Assembly: GCF_003004785.1 (NCBI RefSeq)
Contig: NZ_PVZS01000023.1
Coordinates: 1-50,579, forward strand
From: Alsobacter soli
Lineage (GTDB): Bacteria > Pseudomonadota > Alphaproteobacteria > Rhizobiales > Beijerinckiaceae
Length of the DNA stretch: 50,579 bases
Direction of reading: 5' to 3'
The notes under the pieces are model-generated. The model was not told the DNA's origin. It made no database searches and saw only the letters and a list, made by a program, of their open reading frames with translations. Within the stretch, counting starts at the first letter, position 1, and every line of letters begins with the position of its first letter. The position numbers were made by a program, and so were the translations under genes. Below, in pieces: positions 26,531-36,269 of the stretch.

Positions 26531-26908
26531 TCAGGTCCGTTCCATCTCGGCGAAGGTCTGCCGTGCGATGGCGATCGCATGATTGGCGCGGGGGACGCCG
26601 GCGTAGATGGCCACATGCAGGAGAGCGTCCAACACGTCCTCCTTCGAGGCGCCCGTCCGGGCCGTGGCCCGGATGTGCATCGCGAGCTCCTGGTCGTTGC
26701 CGAGCGCGGCGAGCAGCGCAATCGTCAGCATGGATCGCTCGCGCAGAGAGATCGTGTCGCGCGACCAGACGCGGCCCCAGGCCGCTTCGGTGATCAACTC
26801 CTGGAAAGGGGCGTCGAACGCTGTCTTGGCGGCCTCCGCGCGATCGACATGGGCGTCGCCCAGCACGCGGCGGCGCGTCTTCATGCCTTTCTCGGCGGCC
26901 TCCGACAT
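26531..26908 (-). CDS. pcaC: 4-carboxymuconolactone decarboxylase
   Basis: A 125-residue CMD-family protein, first gene of the pca operon. It converts gamma-carboxymuconolactone to beta-ketoadipate enol-lactone. Typical PcaC phrases: [18 protein letters not shown] at the start, [28 protein letters not shown], and [15 protein letters not shown]. Unlike AhpD-type members it has no CxxC. The genes for the step before it (pcaB) and after it (pcaD) are not in this window. Confidence 0.93.
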   Translation of the reverse strand: MSEAAEKGMKTRRRVLGDAHVDRAEAAKTAFDAPFQELITEAAWGRVWSRDTISLRERSMLTIALLAALGNDQELAMHIRATARTGASKEDVLDALLHVAIYAGVPRANHAIAIARQTFAEMERT

Positions 26909-27152
26909 GTCTCACTCCCTATGTCTGTGAGCGCGCCTGCAGCGGGGCGCCCGAAGGCTGGCCAGCGGCTGCTCTTGGCCGAACCATAACCTCGCAGCAC
27001 TGGAATTGCTCTGCGATTTTTGCGTGGCGCACCCGCGAGACTCCCCGGCGACACTCGTTCCGAAGGCCGCAGAAGCACGCGAAACGGCGTGGAGAGTCGG
27101 CTTCAGGTGACACAGCGTGGCGCGGCCGCGACATCGGAGGCCGGCCAGCTGC

Positions 27153-27776
27153 CTAAAGCGGGATGAGCTGGGCTGCGTCCCGCTCGGACGCGCGTTCGCT
27201 GTGCGCCAGGCCCGCCGCCACGCCACGGCGGTCCGCCTCGGGCCGGTTCTGGCTCATCTTGCGCTTGCCCTCGACGCGAACGATGGGGATGCGGACACCC
27301 ACGATGCCGCGCAGCTGCGCCGCAATGAACTCGGGGGGCGCGTCGCTGACGGCCCACGGCTCCGCCCTTGGCTCCTCGTAGAGCCGCGTCAGGCGGGTCA
27401 CCACATCGAGCAGCCGGTCTGCATCCTGAAAGAACTCGACGGGTCCGTAGGCGTGCACCGCGACGTAGTTCCAGGTCGGGACAACCTTCCCGGTCTCCTG
27501 CTTCGTCTGGTACCACGACGGCGTCACATAGGCGTCCGGGCCCATGAAGATGGCCATGGCGTCCCCGACGGGAGGCGTCTGCCACTGTGGGTTGGCCTTG
27601 GCGACGTGCCCATAGAGCACGCCATATGGGCCCTCAGTCTCGTCGACGATCATCGGCAGAGGGGTCGCGACCAGGCCCTGCTCGGTTGCAGTGACCAGGT
27701 TGGCCAGCCTCGCCTCCCGCATGGCGGCATGAATGCTGGCGAGGTCGTCATCGCGGAAGGCAGGGGGCGTATACAT
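27153..27776 (-). CDS. PaiB-type FMN-binding protein
   Basis: A 207-residue PaiB-family flavin-fold protein. It starts MYTPPAFRDDDLASIHAAMREARLANLVT, with the family motif TPLPMIVD and VPTWNYVAVHAYG. PaiB was named as a negative regulator in Bacillus, but the fold is that of FMN-split-barrel proteins, so a direct redox or flavin role is possible. The C-terminus after GKRKMSQNR(P) carries the usual conserved block. It stands alone on the minus strand, 58 bases after the aquaporin gene. Confidence 0.9.
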   Translation of the reverse strand: MYTPPAFRDDDLASIHAAMREARLANLVTATEQGLVATPLPMIVDETEGPYGVLYGHVAKANPQWQTPPVGDAMAIFMGPDAYVTPSWYQTKQETGKVVPTWNYVAVHAYGPVEFFQDADRLLDVVTRLTRLYEEPRAEPWAVSDAPPEFIAAQLRGIVGVRIPIVRVEGKRKMSQNRPEADRRGVAAGLAHSERASERDAAQLIPL

Positions 27777-27834
27777 AAGCTTGTGGTAGCGGCAGGCGCG
27801 CCGGGCCGCAAGCAGGCTCCGGCGGTCCCGCGGC

Positions 27835-28578
27835 TCAATTTCGGACTGCGTCCAGAGGCTTGCCCAGATCGCCGGTCACCTGGGCCGCAGGCGTCTCGCT
27901 CAGCCGGCGGTACAGGACCCCGCCCAGGGCGCCGCCGACGAGCGGGGCGAGCCAGAACAGCCAGAGCTGCGCCAGCGCCCATCCCCCGACGATCAGCGCA
28001 GGCCCGGTGCTGCGCGCCGGATTCACGGAGGTGTTCGTGATGGGAATCCCAACCAGGTGGATGAGGGTGAGGCCAAGGCCGATCGCGATCGGCGCGAAGC
28101 CCACTGGCGCCTTGCCGTGGGTCGACCCCATGATGATGAACAGGAACATCATCGTCAGGACGACCTCCGCCACGAGGCCGGAAGCCAGGGAATAGTGGCC
28201 GGGCGAGTGCTCTCCGTAGCCGTTGGCCGCAAAGCCCTTCGCCAGGTCGAAGCCAGGCGCGCCGGATGCTATCCCGTAAAGGACGGTGGCGGCGACCACG
28301 GCCCCGACGACCTGGGCGACGGCATAGGGGACAACGTCCTTGGCGGGGAAGCGACCGCCGGCCCACAGTCCGACCGTGACAGCCGGATTGAGATGGCAGC
28401 CCGAGATGTGCCCAATGGCGTAGGCCATGGTCAGAACCGTGAGCCCGAAGGCCAGCGACACCCCCAGCAGGCCTATGCCGACATCGGGGAAGGCCGCTGA
28501 GATCACGGCGCTGCCGCAGCCAGCGAAGGTCAGCCAAAACGTGCCGATGGCCTCGGCTCCGCACTTTCGGAGATCCAT
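27835..28578 (-). CDS. aqpZ: Aquaporin Z (water channel)
   Basis: A 247-residue major intrinsic protein with six hydrophobic helices and the two NPA loops, NPAVT and NPARS. The second loop region [17 protein letters not shown] places His, Thr and Arg at the spacing of the E. coli AqpZ selectivity filter (His174, Thr183, Arg189), which favours water over glycerol. The start at 28578 follows AGGGGGAACG on the minus strand. The 218 bases upstream show no clear operator. Confidence 0.93.
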   Translation of the reverse strand: MDLRKCGAEAIGTFWLTFAGCGSAVISAAFPDVGIGLLGVSLAFGLTVLTMAYAIGHISGCHLNPAVTVGLWAGGRFPAKDVVPYAVAQVVGAVVAATVLYGIASGAPGFDLAKGFAANGYGEHSPGHYSLASGLVAEVVLTMMFLFIIMGSTHGKAPVGFAPIAIGLGLTLIHLVGIPITNTSVNPARSTGPALIVGGWALAQLWLFWLAPLVGGALGGVLYRRLSETPAAQVTGDLGKPLDAVRN

Positions 28579-28796
28579 GGTCGTTCCCCCTTACCGTAAG
28601 GGCCTGGACCGTCGCCGAGCGGCGAGCGTCCGCAAGCCGCGGCGTCGACCAAGTCGCGCCGGCTTCAGTGACCGTTTTGGTTCGTCCGACTGACACATGC
28701 AATTCGACCAGAAGCGCCAGGCGGGCTCCTCCTTCCGGATGGTCCATCGCCACCAAGGGAGGAAGCCGCCCGAGAATTCGGGCTGTCGTCGGCCCC

Positions 28797-31700
28797 CTAC
28801 TCCGCAGCGCTGGCTCGCCGCGCAGGCTCATGCTGCGCCGTCGGCTCCGCGGGCGTGACGTGCGGACGCGTCGATGGACGAAGCCGCTCCCGAAGCGCCT
28901 GGAACAGGACGTAGAGCGGCGGAATCACGAAGATGCCGAGGAACGAGGCCAGGATCATGCCGCCGAACACGGGCGTGCCCACGTCGCGGCGCGCGATCTG
29001 GGACGCGCCGGTCGCGACCACCAGCGGGTAAAGGCCAAGGATGAAGGCCAGGGACGTCATCATCACCGGCCGGAAGCGGAGACGGGCGCCTTCCGTCGCC
29101 GCCTGCGTGAGCGGGACGCCGCGCTCCCGCTGCTCCTTCGCGAATTCGACGATGAGAATGCCGTTCTTCGCCGCGAGGCCGATGAGCACGATCATGCCGA
29201 TCTGGCCGAACAGGTCGAGGGAGAGGCCCAGGCCGACGATGGCGAGGTAGGATCCCAGCAGGCCGATCGACACGGACAGGAGCACCGGGACCGGGATGGT
29301 CCAGCTCTCATAGAGCGCCACCAGGAACAGGTAGGCGAAAAGGATGGCGAAGAACAGGATCATGCCCGTCTTGCCCTCCGCCCGCTTCTCCTGGAAGGCG
29401 GTGTCGGTCCACGCGCCGGAGTAGCCGTCCGGCAACGTCGCCTTGGCGACGTCCTCCATGGCGGCGAGCGCCTGGCCCGATGATGCGCCAGGGGCCGGAG
29501 AGCCCTGGATCGTGACCGCCCTCTTGTTGTTGTAGCGGATCAGGGCTGGCGGGCCGACCGCGACGCGGGCCTCGACCAGCGATCGCAGGGGTATCATCTG
29601 CCCTGCCGCGTTGCGGACATTGATCCGGTAGATGTCGTCCACCCTGTCGCGATCTTGGGCCTCGGCCTGGATCTGCACCTGCCAGGTGCGGCCGAACAAG
29701 TTGGTGTCGTTGATGTAGAGGCCCCCGAGCGAAGCCTGCAGCGCCTGGAACACGTCGCTGAGCGCGACCCCGAGCACCTGCGCCTTGTCGCGGTCGATGT
29801 CGAGGTACACGGACGGGTTGCTGGCCGAGTAGGTGCTGAACACCCGGGACAGCTTCGGGTCCTGGTTGGCGGCGACCACGAGGCCACGCAGCACCTGAGC
29901 CAGGGCTTGCGGGTTGCTGGCTCGGAGATCCTGCAACACGTAAGTGAAGCCCCCGCCGGTACCCAGCCCAATGATGGGCGGCGGCGCCATCGGGGCGACG
30001 CGGCCCTCCGGGATCTGCCTGAACTTCTCGGCCAGCCGCGCCATCGTGCCCGCGGCGGAGAGGGCTGCGCCCTTTCGCTCTTCGAATGGCTTGAGTGTGA
30101 CGACAAGGAAGGCGGCGTCCGGCTGCGAGTAGCTGTCGATGAAGTTGAGGCCGATGATGGAGGTGAAGTCCTTCACGGCGGGATCATCGCGCAGGATGCC
30201 CTCGGCCCGTCGCACCACGTCCGACGTCCGGACCACAGAAGCGCCGCCGGGCAGTTGCACGACGACGAAGAGAGCGCCCTGATCGTCCTCCGGGAGGAAC
30301 CCGGTCGGCGTCACCCTGCTCAGGCCGAAGATGCCGGCGCCTGCCGCGGCCACGCAAACCAGGCCGATGACGGACACCCGCACCAGCCGCGCCACGATCG
30401 CGCCGTAGCGGTCGCGCACCCAGTCGATGCCGCGCATGACGGCGCCCATGGGTCCCCTGTGAGGCCCGTGCTGCGGCTTCAGGAGAACGCCGCACAAGGC
30501 GGGCGACAGGGTCAGGGCGTTAACCGCCGAGAGCGCCATGGCGACCGCGACCGTCACGGCGAACTGGCGAAAGAGTTCGCCGGAGATGCCCGGGATGAAA
30601 GCCACGGGCACGAAGACGGACAGCAGCACGAGCGTGATGGCGATGATCGGCGCGGTGATCTCCGCCATGGCCTTCTTGGTCGCGTCCGCCGGCGACAGGC
30701 CAGGATTCTCCTCCATCACGCGTTCGACGTTCTCGACCACCACGATGGCGTCGTCGACCACGATGCCGATCGCCAGCACGACGGCCAGGAGGGACACGGA
30801 ATTGGCCGAGTAGCCGATGGCGTTCAGGGCGATGAAGGCCCCGATCAGGCTGACCGGCACGGCCAGCATGGGGATCATGGTCGCGCGGAAGTTGCCGAGG
30901 AAGAGATAGACGACGATCACGACCAGGATGAAGGCCTCGATCAGGGTCTTCTGCACTTCGTGGATGGTGTCCTTCACGAAGACGGTCGGGTCGTAGGTCA
31001 CCGTCCAGGAAAGGTCTTCCGGGAAGGACGCCGAGAGTTCGCCCATGCGCTTGCGCACGGCCTCGAGCGCCTGGATCGCGTTGGCGCCCGGGGTCTGGTA
31101 GAGCGCGAGGACGGCCGCGGGGCCGCCATTAAACCGGGTCTCCCGGTCGAGGTTCGCCGCGCCGAGCTCCAGGCGCGCCACATCGGACAGGCGCAGCACG
31201 GAGCCGTCCGGGTTGGTGCGCAGGACGATCTTGCCGAAATCCTCGATGGAGGTCAGACGCCCCTTGGTCTGCAGATTGAGCTGGAGTTGCTGTTCATTGG
31301 AGATCGGCCGCGCCCCGATCCGTCCGACCGCCGCCTGGACGTTCTGGGACTGGATCGCCTTGACCAGGTCGCCGGAGGTCAGGCCCAGGCCGGTGAGGCG
31401 GTCCGTCCGGATCCAGGCGCGGACGGCGTAGTCCTGGGGTCCCCACAAGCTCGCGTCGCCCACGCCGGGCGTGCTTTTCAACTCATCGAGGATGTTGATG
31501 GTGACGTAGTTCGAGATGTAGAGCGGGTCGTAGGTCCCCTTCGGCGAGTACACGGCCAAGACGCCGAGCAGCGCGGAGGACTTCTTCTTGACCGTCACCC
31601 CCTGCTTCTGCACGTCCTGCGGCAGCTTCGAGAGCGCGGCCTGGACGCGGTTGTTCAGCTTGACCGTGTTGGTGTCCGGGTCCGTTCCGAGCTCGAAGGA

Positions 31701-31979
31701 GCCGACCAGCGAATAGCTGCCGTCGTTGCCGCTGACGCTTTTCATGTACATCAGACCGTCGACGCCCACGACCTGGGCCTCGATCGGCTGTGCCACGGTG
31801 GCGTCCACGACCTCGCCGGACGCGCCCGGGTAAAGGGTGGTCACCGAGACCTGCGGCGGGACGATGTCGGGATACTGGGCGATCGGGATCGCCAGCAAGG
31901 AGAGCACGCCGGCGATGACCGTGACGATCGAGATGACGATCGCCATGCGCGGGCGATCGACAAAAATCGCGGAAAGCAT
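28797..31979 (-). CDS. RND multidrug efflux permease (HAE1/AcrB-like)
   Basis: A 1060-residue RND-family proton/drug antiporter with two sets of six helices. The first residues [24 protein letters not shown] form helix 1 and the proton-relay aspartates are in [19 protein letters not shown] (near residue 400). The porter-domain motif [23 protein letters not shown] and the HAE1 box [18 protein letters not shown] are present. It starts 3 bases after the adaptor gene. No outer-membrane factor or TetR/LysR repressor gene is adjacent, so the pump probably borrows a TolC-type channel encoded elsewhere. Substrates cannot be read. Confidence 0.95.
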   Translation of the reverse strand: MLSAIFVDRPRMAIVISIVTVIAGVLSLLAIPIAQYPDIVPPQVSVTTLYPGASGEVVDATVAQPIEAQVVGVDGLMYMKSVSGNDGSYSLVGSFELGTDPDTNTVKLNNRVQAALSKLPQDVQKQGVTVKKKSSALLGVLAVYSPKGTYDPLYISNYVTINILDELKSTPGVGDASLWGPQDYAVRAWIRTDRLTGLGLTSGDLVKAIQSQNVQAAVGRIGARPISNEQQLQLNLQTKGRLTSIEDFGKIVLRTNPDGSVLRLSDVARLELGAANLDRETRFNGGPAAVLALYQTPGANAIQALEAVRKRMGELSASFPEDLSWTVTYDPTVFVKDTIHEVQKTLIEAFILVVIVVYLFLGNFRATMIPMLAVPVSLIGAFIALNAIGYSANSVSLLAVVLAIGIVVDDAIVVVENVERVMEENPGLSPADATKKAMAEITAPIIAITLVLLSVFVPVAFIPGISGELFRQFAVTVAVAMALSAVNALTLSPALCGVLLKPQHGPHRGPMGAVMRGIDWVRDRYGAIVARLVRVSVIGLVCVAAAGAGIFGLSRVTPTGFLPEDDQGALFVVVQLPGGASVVRTSDVVRRAEGILRDDPAVKDFTSIIGLNFIDSYSQPDAAFLVVTLKPFEERKGAALSAAGTMARLAEKFRQIPEGRVAPMAPPPIIGLGTGGGFTYVLQDLRASNPQALAQVLRGLVVAANQDPKLSRVFSTYSASNPSVYLDIDRDKAQVLGVALSDVFQALQASLGGLYINDTNLFGRTWQVQIQAEAQDRDRVDDIYRINVRNAAGQMIPLRSLVEARVAVGPPALIRYNNKRAVTIQGSPAPGASSGQALAAMEDVAKATLPDGYSGAWTDTAFQEKRAEGKTGMILFFAILFAYLFLVALYESWTIPVPVLLSVSIGLLGSYLAIVGLGLSLDLFGQIGMIVLIGLAAKNGILIVEFAKEQRERGVPLTQAATEGARLRFRPVMMTSLAFILGLYPLVVATGASQIARRDVGTPVFGGMILASFLGIFVIPPLYVLFQALRERLRPSTRPHVTPAEPTAQHEPARRASAAE

Positions 31980-31982
31980 GGG

Positions 31983-33089
31983 TCAGCCTCCCGCTTGCGG
32001 GATGGTCTGAGGCCGCGCGACGACCGGGGCGCCAGGGCGAAGCGTCTGCATGCCCTCGACGACCACAAGTTCGCCGCCATCCAGGCCCGAGGCCACGATC
32101 GCGTTCTGCCCCTCGGAGCCGCCCAACTTCAGCCGCCGCGTGACAGCCTTGCCGTTGTCCACCACGAACACGTAGACGCCGCCCTGGTCGGCGATCAGCG
32201 CGCTCTGCGGAACGAGCACGCGCTCCTGGGGCGCCCCCGTGCGCACGTCGACGCGCACCAGCTGGCCGTCGGTCAGGAGCCCCTTGGGGTTGGGCAGGTC
32301 GGCGCGCACCGTGATGGTGTCGGTGCCCCGGTCGACGCTCACGTCCAGGAAATTGATGAGCCCTCTCTCCGGATAGACGAAGCCGTCGGAAAACCGGATC
32401 TCCACCTCATGCTCGGCGCCCTTGGCCTGGCCGCCCTGGACAGCCGCCAAGTAGTCGCGCTGGCTCACCGGGAAGGTGACGTGCATGGGGTCCTCGCTGA
32501 CGATTGTCGCGAGGACGCCGCTGTCCGGGCCAACGATGTTGCCCTTGGTGACGGCCGTGCGGCCGATGCGGCCGGCGATCGGCGACACGATATCCGTGTA
32601 GCCCAGGTTGATGTTGGCCTTGTCGAGCGTCGCCTGGCTCGTGATGACCGCTCCCCGGGCCTGCGCTTCCTGAGCCACGGCCTGGTCGCGGCTTTGAACG
32701 CTGCCGGCGTTCTTGGCCAGCAGCGTCTCTGCGCGCTGCCGGTCGAGCCCGGCGAGCGTGAACGACGCTTTCGCCCGCTCCAGATCGCCCTGGGCCTGCT
32801 CCACGGCGGCGGCGAATTCAGACTTGTCGATCCGATAAAGCGGGGCGCCTGCCGCGACCCGGTCGCCCTCCTTGAAGAGCACCGCCTCCAGCATGCCCTT
32901 CACCCGGGCCCGGATCTCGACCCGTTCCGGCGCCTCGATTCGGCCGACGAACTGGGCCGTCTGGCTGACCGGCTTGCGCTCGGCCGGGGCCGTGGTGACT
33001 GGCACGGCCTGCTGGGCCTGCGCGTGGCCCGACGTGACGGCTGCAAGGAGAACGCACGCGAGAACCCGACCGGATGCGCCATGCCTCAT
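31983..33089 (-). CDS. RND efflux periplasmic adaptor (membrane fusion protein)
   Basis: A 368-residue AcrA/MexA-type adaptor that links the RND pump to an outer-membrane channel. It has a Sec signal peptide (MRHGASGRVLACVLLAAVTSGHAQAQ), the lipoyl/hairpin/beta-barrel order, RVEIRARVKGMLEAVLFKEGDRV at the lipoyl domain, and DIVSPIAGRIGRTAVTKGNIVGP. No lipobox cysteine is seen, so it would be a soluble or signal-anchored form. Translation of the pump gene follows after 3 bases. Confidence 0.93.
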   Translation of the reverse strand: MRHGASGRVLACVLLAAVTSGHAQAQQAVPVTTAPAERKPVSQTAQFVGRIEAPERVEIRARVKGMLEAVLFKEGDRVAAGAPLYRIDKSEFAAAVEQAQGDLERAKASFTLAGLDRQRAETLLAKNAGSVQSRDQAVAQEAQARGAVITSQATLDKANINLGYTDIVSPIAGRIGRTAVTKGNIVGPDSGVLATIVSEDPMHVTFPVSQRDYLAAVQGGQAKGAEHEVEIRFSDGFVYPERGLINFLDVSVDRGTDTITVRADLPNPKGLLTDGQLVRVDVRTGAPQERVLVPQSALIADQGGVYVFVVDNGKAVTRRLKLGGSEGQNAIVASGLDGGELVVVEGMQTLRPGAPVVARPQTIPQAGG

Positions 33090-33318
33090 CGCCCGCTCCT
33101 CGCCTGCTCGCTCTCATCGCGGCCGTGCTCCAGGATTGAGCTACCGCGACCGGCGCCGGGTGCGACTGAGCCGCCTCAAGTTTTCCTCGGTCGCGGCGCA
33201 AGCTTCAGCGATAGTTTAAAAAAGGCAAGACACAATTTGCGCGAGCGTTTCCTGGCGAAGAAAAGTTATCGCGTGAAAGGGCGCGGGTTGGACCGCGGCT
33301 TGGTCCCCTGGCGCGGGA

Positions 33319-33930
33319 TCAGACAGGCTCCGACACGTTGACCCACAGAACGCGCGCAGTTACGGCGCCTGGATTGCGGAAGCGATGGGGCCGGCCGCTT
33401 GCGAAGCGGAAGCTGTCGCCCGTCTGCAGGCGCCAGGTTCGGTCCTCGACGGTGAGCTCCATCTCGCCTTCGAGAATGAGGCCCGCCTCTTCGCCCCCGT
33501 GGACGTAAAGGTCCTCGCCCGAAGCCCCGCCGGGCTGGAGAACGACCTCGTATAGGTTCAACCGGCTTCCCCCGGGAGGAGACAGCAACTGCTTCTCCAT
33601 TCCGGTCCCCCTCAGGCCGAGGCTGCCTCGCTCGGCGCGGCGGACCACGATCGAGTCGCTCGCCGTGTCCACTGCGCCCGTGCGGAACAGTTCGGCGTAC
33701 GTGATGCCGAGCGGCGCTGCGATGGTGGTGAGAACCCGCAGCGAGGGCGAGGAAATGCCGCGCTCGACCTGGCTGAGATAGCCGATCGAGAGCCCGGTCT
33801 GGGCCGCGACCTCGGTCAGGCGCAGGCCCTTTGCGCGCCGAAGCGAGCGAATGCGCGCTCCGATCTCTGCGTCGGTGGCCTGCGCCTGCGCGGCGCCTTG
33901 GAAATCCTGTTCGGCAATCTCGTTCGGCAT
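33319..33930 (-). CDS. XRE-type HTH regulator with C-terminal cupin domain
   Basis: A 203-residue regulator. The helix-turn-helix lies at about residues 22-76 (RIRSLRRAKGLRLTEVAAQTGLSIGYLSQVERG, of which LTEVAAQTGLSIGYLSQVE is the DNA-reading part). The C-terminal cupin runs from about 110 with YVHGGEEAGLILEGEMEL and GDSFRFASGRPHRFRNPG, the ligand-sensing barrel. PuuR and related regulators of amino acid and polyamine use have this build. The start at 33930 (MPNEIAEQDF) is favoured over 34035. It is divergent from the ABC importer operon and a 16-bp palindrome lies in the gap, so it probably controls that operon and itself. Confidence 0.9.
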   Translation of the reverse strand: MPNEIAEQDFQGAAQAQATDAEIGARIRSLRRAKGLRLTEVAAQTGLSIGYLSQVERGISSPSLRVLTTIAAPLGITYAELFRTGAVDTASDSIVVRRAERGSLGLRGTGMEKQLLSPPGGSRLNLYEVVLQPGGASGEDLYVHGGEEAGLILEGEMELTVEDRTWRLQTGDSFRFASGRPHRFRNPGAVTARVLWVNVSEPV

Positions 33931-33981
33931 GCGGATCCAGTGGGAAAGCGGCTTGCGTCGCCGGAAACACCATGCAACATT

Positions 33982-33997
33982 TTTCATATAAGTGAAA
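33982..33997. promoter_or_regulatory. Palindromic operator candidate in the regulator/importer gap
   Basis: TTTCA-TATAAG-TGAAA, a 5-bp inverted repeat with a TATAAG core that itself resembles a -10 box, lies in the 119-base divergent region between the cupin regulator (start 33930) and the importer gene (start 34050). It is the only AT-rich palindrome in this gap, and is a natural binding site for the cupin regulator. Confidence 0.5.
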
Positions 33998-34049
33998 TTC
34001 GCGATGCGAAAGCGGCCGGAAGCCGTTCCATCCACTGGGGGAGCTGACC

Positions 34050-34805
34050 ATGATGCTGAAGCGCTTCGTCACCGGAATCGCCGCCGCCGCGGCTCTCTTC
34101 GCCGCCCTGCCCGCCTCGGCGCAGCAGACCTACAAGGTGGGCTCGACGCCCACAGGCACGCCCTTCACCTTCCTGGACACCAAGACCAACACCATCCAGG
34201 GAATTATGGTCGACCTCATCACGGCCATCGGCAAGGAGGCCGGCTTCCAGGTCCAGGTCGAGCCCATGCAGTTCTCGACCCTGATCGCGGGCCTGAACGC
34301 CAACAAGATCGATATCATCGCGGCCGCCATGTACATCACGCCGGCGCGCCAGGAGGCGGTCGACTTCTCGGCCCCGGTGTACACCTATGGCGAGGGACTG
34401 TTCGTGGCCAAGTCCGACACCAAGGACTACACCAAGCTTGAGGACCTCAAGGGCGAGGTCGTCGGCGCCCAGGTAGGCACCGCTTATGTCGAGCCGCTGA
34501 AGAAGAGCGGGCTCTTCGCCGACGTGAAGATCTATGACACCATCCCCGACATCATGCGGGACGTGAATGCGGGTCGCATCAAGGCGGGCTTCGCCGACCT
34601 GCCGATCGTGGCCTACAACCTCCAGCTGGGGAACTTCCCGGACGTGCGCCTCGCCAAGGGCTACAAGTCCCAGATCGTCGGGTCGGTGGGCATCGGCGTC
34701 CGCAAGACGGACGGCGAGTTGCTGAAGAAGATCAACACGGCCCTGGCGAAGCTGCAGGGTGACGGCACGGTGAAGAAGATCCTCGCCAAGTGGGGCCAGG
34801 AGTAA
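34050..34805 (+). CDS. Polar amino acid ABC transporter substrate-binding protein
   Basis: A 251-residue periplasmic binding protein of family 3 (HisJ/GlnH-type). The signal peptide ends ALPASAQQ. Family motifs: TYKVGSTPTGTPFTF, MVDLITAIGKEAGF and AAMYITPARQEAVDFSAPVY; the arginine in TPARQEAVDFS normally binds the amino acid carboxylate. It starts after GGGGGAG. It is followed by a perfect stem-loop and then the permease. The neighbouring oxidase suggests a substrate with an oxidisable amine (inference). Confidence 0.92.
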   Translation: MMLKRFVTGIAAAAALFAALPASAQQTYKVGSTPTGTPFTFLDTKTNTIQGIMVDLITAIGKEAGFQVQVEPMQFSTLIAGLNANKIDIIAAAMYITPARQEAVDFSAPVYTYGEGLFVAKSDTKDYTKLEDLKGEVVGAQVGTAYVEPLKKSGLFADVKIYDTIPDIMRDVNAGRIKAGFADLPIVAYNLQLGNFPDVRLAKGYKSQIVGSVGIGVRKTDGELLKKINTALAKLQGDGTVKKILAKWGQE

Positions 34806-34823
34806 GGCGCACGCCTTGCCACC

Positions 34824-34849
34824 GTCCCGGGCGCCGGCGCGCCCGGGAC
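34824..34849 (+). other. Intercistronic stem-loop between binding-protein and permease genes
   Basis: Arms GTCCCGGGCGC (34824-34834) and GCGCCCGGGAC (34839-34849) form a perfect 11-bp stem with loop CGGC, 18 bases after the binding-protein stop. A smaller AAGGCG/CGCCTT hairpin comes just before it. No T-run follows. It likely protects the binding-protein message or partly stops transcription so the binding protein is made in excess (inference). Confidence 0.6.
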
Positions 34850-34877
34850 GCGCCGTCCGCCTGCTTCCGAGACCATC

Positions 34878-35534
34878 ATGCAACGCTTCATCCAGGACTC
34901 GATCGAGTTCCTGCCCATCCTGCTTGAGGGCGTGAAGTACACGCTCCTCGTCACCGCCGGATCCCTCGTCCTCTCCACCATCCTGGGCCTGGTCTGGGCC
35001 CTGATGCGCGTATCAGGCGTCAAGGTCCTCGACCGGATCAGCCGGACCGTGATCAATGTGATCCGCGGCATCCCGATCATCGTCCAGCTGTTCTACATCT
35101 ACTTCGTGCTGCCGGACTTCGGCATCGCGCTGTCGGCGCTCAGCGCGGCCATCATCGGCCTCGGCATCGCCTACTCGGCCTATCAGTCCGAAAACTTCCG
35201 GGCCGGCATCGAGGCCATCGACCACGGCCAGGTCGAGGCGGCGCAGTCGCTCGGCATGGGCTGGTTCATGACCATGCGCCGCGTCATCCTGCCCCAGGCG
35301 GTGAAGATCGTCCTGCCGCCCTACGGCAACATCATGATCATGATGCTGAAGGACAGCTCCCAGGCTTCCACCATCACGGTGGCGGAGCTGGCCCTGCAAG
35401 GTAAGCTGATCGCCTCCGCCACCTTCAAGAACTCGACCGTCTTCACTCTCGTGGCGCTGCTCTACCTGGTGATGAGCATCCCGCTGATCCTGCTCGTCGG
35501 GCGTCTGGAAAAGAACATGGGAACGCGGCGATGA
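34878..35534 (+). CDS. Polar amino acid ABC transporter permease
   Basis: A 218-residue HisM/HisQ-type inner-membrane permease with about five helices. The signature [19 protein letters not shown] is at about residues 55-75 and the EAA docking loop is [22 protein letters not shown] (about residues 117-138). Its stop overlaps the ATPase start (ATGA). It works with the binding protein upstream; a single permease gene implies a homodimer. Confidence 0.93.
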   Translation: MQRFIQDSIEFLPILLEGVKYTLLVTAGSLVLSTILGLVWALMRVSGVKVLDRISRTVINVIRGIPIIVQLFYIYFVLPDFGIALSALSAAIIGLGIAYSAYQSENFRAGIEAIDHGQVEAAQSLGMGWFMTMRRVILPQAVKIVLPPYGNIMIMMLKDSSQASTITVAELALQGKLIASATFKNSTVFTLVALLYLVMSIPLILLVGRLEKNMGTRR

Positions 35535-36262
35535 TCGAGCTGCGCGACGTCCACAAGAGCTTCGGTTCCAACCGGGTCATCCGCGGCATCTCCGCCACGG
35601 TCGCCAAGGGCGAGGTGGTGTGCATCATCGGACCGTCGGGATCGGGCAAGTCCACCATCCTGCGGTGCATCAACGGCCTGGAGACCTATGACCAGGGCGA
35701 GATCCTGGTGGAGGGCATCAAGGTCGACCGCGCGCAGCGGTCCATCATCGACATCCGCACGCGAGTCTCGATGGTGTTCCAGCGCTTCAACCTGTTCCCG
35801 CACCGGACGGCCCTGGAGAACGTGATCGAGGGGCCCATCTTTGTGAAGAGGGAGCCGCGGGCGCAGGCTGTCGCCCACGGGCGCGAGTTGCTGGCCCGCG
35901 TGGGGCTGGCGGACAAGGCCGACGCCCACCCGCCCCAGCTCTCGGGCGGGCAGCAGCAGCGCGTCGCCATCGCGCGCGCGCTCGCCATGCGTCCCCACGC
36001 CATCCTGTTCGACGAGCCCACCTCGGCGCTGGACCCGGAACTCGTGGGGGAAGTGCTGGCGGTCATGCGCCGCCTCGCCGAGGAGGGCATGACCATGGTG
36101 GTCGTCACGCACGAGATGGCCTTCGCGCGCGAGGTGGCCGACCGCGTGCTGTTCATCGACGGGGGCGTGATCGTCGAGCAGGGCCCCGCCCGCGAGCTGC
36201 TCACCAACCCTCGCCATCCCCGGACGCAGGACTTTCTGCGCCGCGTGCTGAACCCGATCTGA
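35531..36262 (+). CDS. Polar amino acid ABC transporter ATP-binding protein
   Basis: A 243-residue HisP/GlnQ-type ATPase. Walker [10 protein letters not shown] (about 35-43), Q-loop [17 protein letters not shown], signature LSGGQQQR, Walker [13 protein letters not shown] and switch His in [15 protein letters not shown] are complete. It overlaps the permease gene by 4 bases and precedes the FAD oxidase by 7 bases. Confidence 0.95.
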   Translation: MIELRDVHKSFGSNRVIRGISATVAKGEVVCIIGPSGSGKSTILRCINGLETYDQGEILVEGIKVDRAQRSIIDIRTRVSMVFQRFNLFPHRTALENVIEGPIFVKREPRAQAVAHGRELLARVGLADKADAHPPQLSGGQQQRVAIARALAMRPHAILFDEPTSALDPELVGEVLAVMRRLAEEGMTMVVVTHEMAFAREVADRVLFIDGGVIVEQGPARELLTNPRHPRTQDFLRRVLNPI

Positions 36263-36269
36263 GGTCGTC

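Noticed and set aside
26909-27152. ATAACC half-site resembling a PcaQ box upstream of pcaC.
   Set aside because: Only one half is present, followed by no GGTTAA at the required spacing, and no PcaQ gene is near.
29655-33341. A 1228-codon plus-strand frame opposite the RND pump and adaptor.
   Set aside because: It spans two real minus-strand genes and the gap between them and has the low-complexity look of antisense coding; no motif is recognisable.
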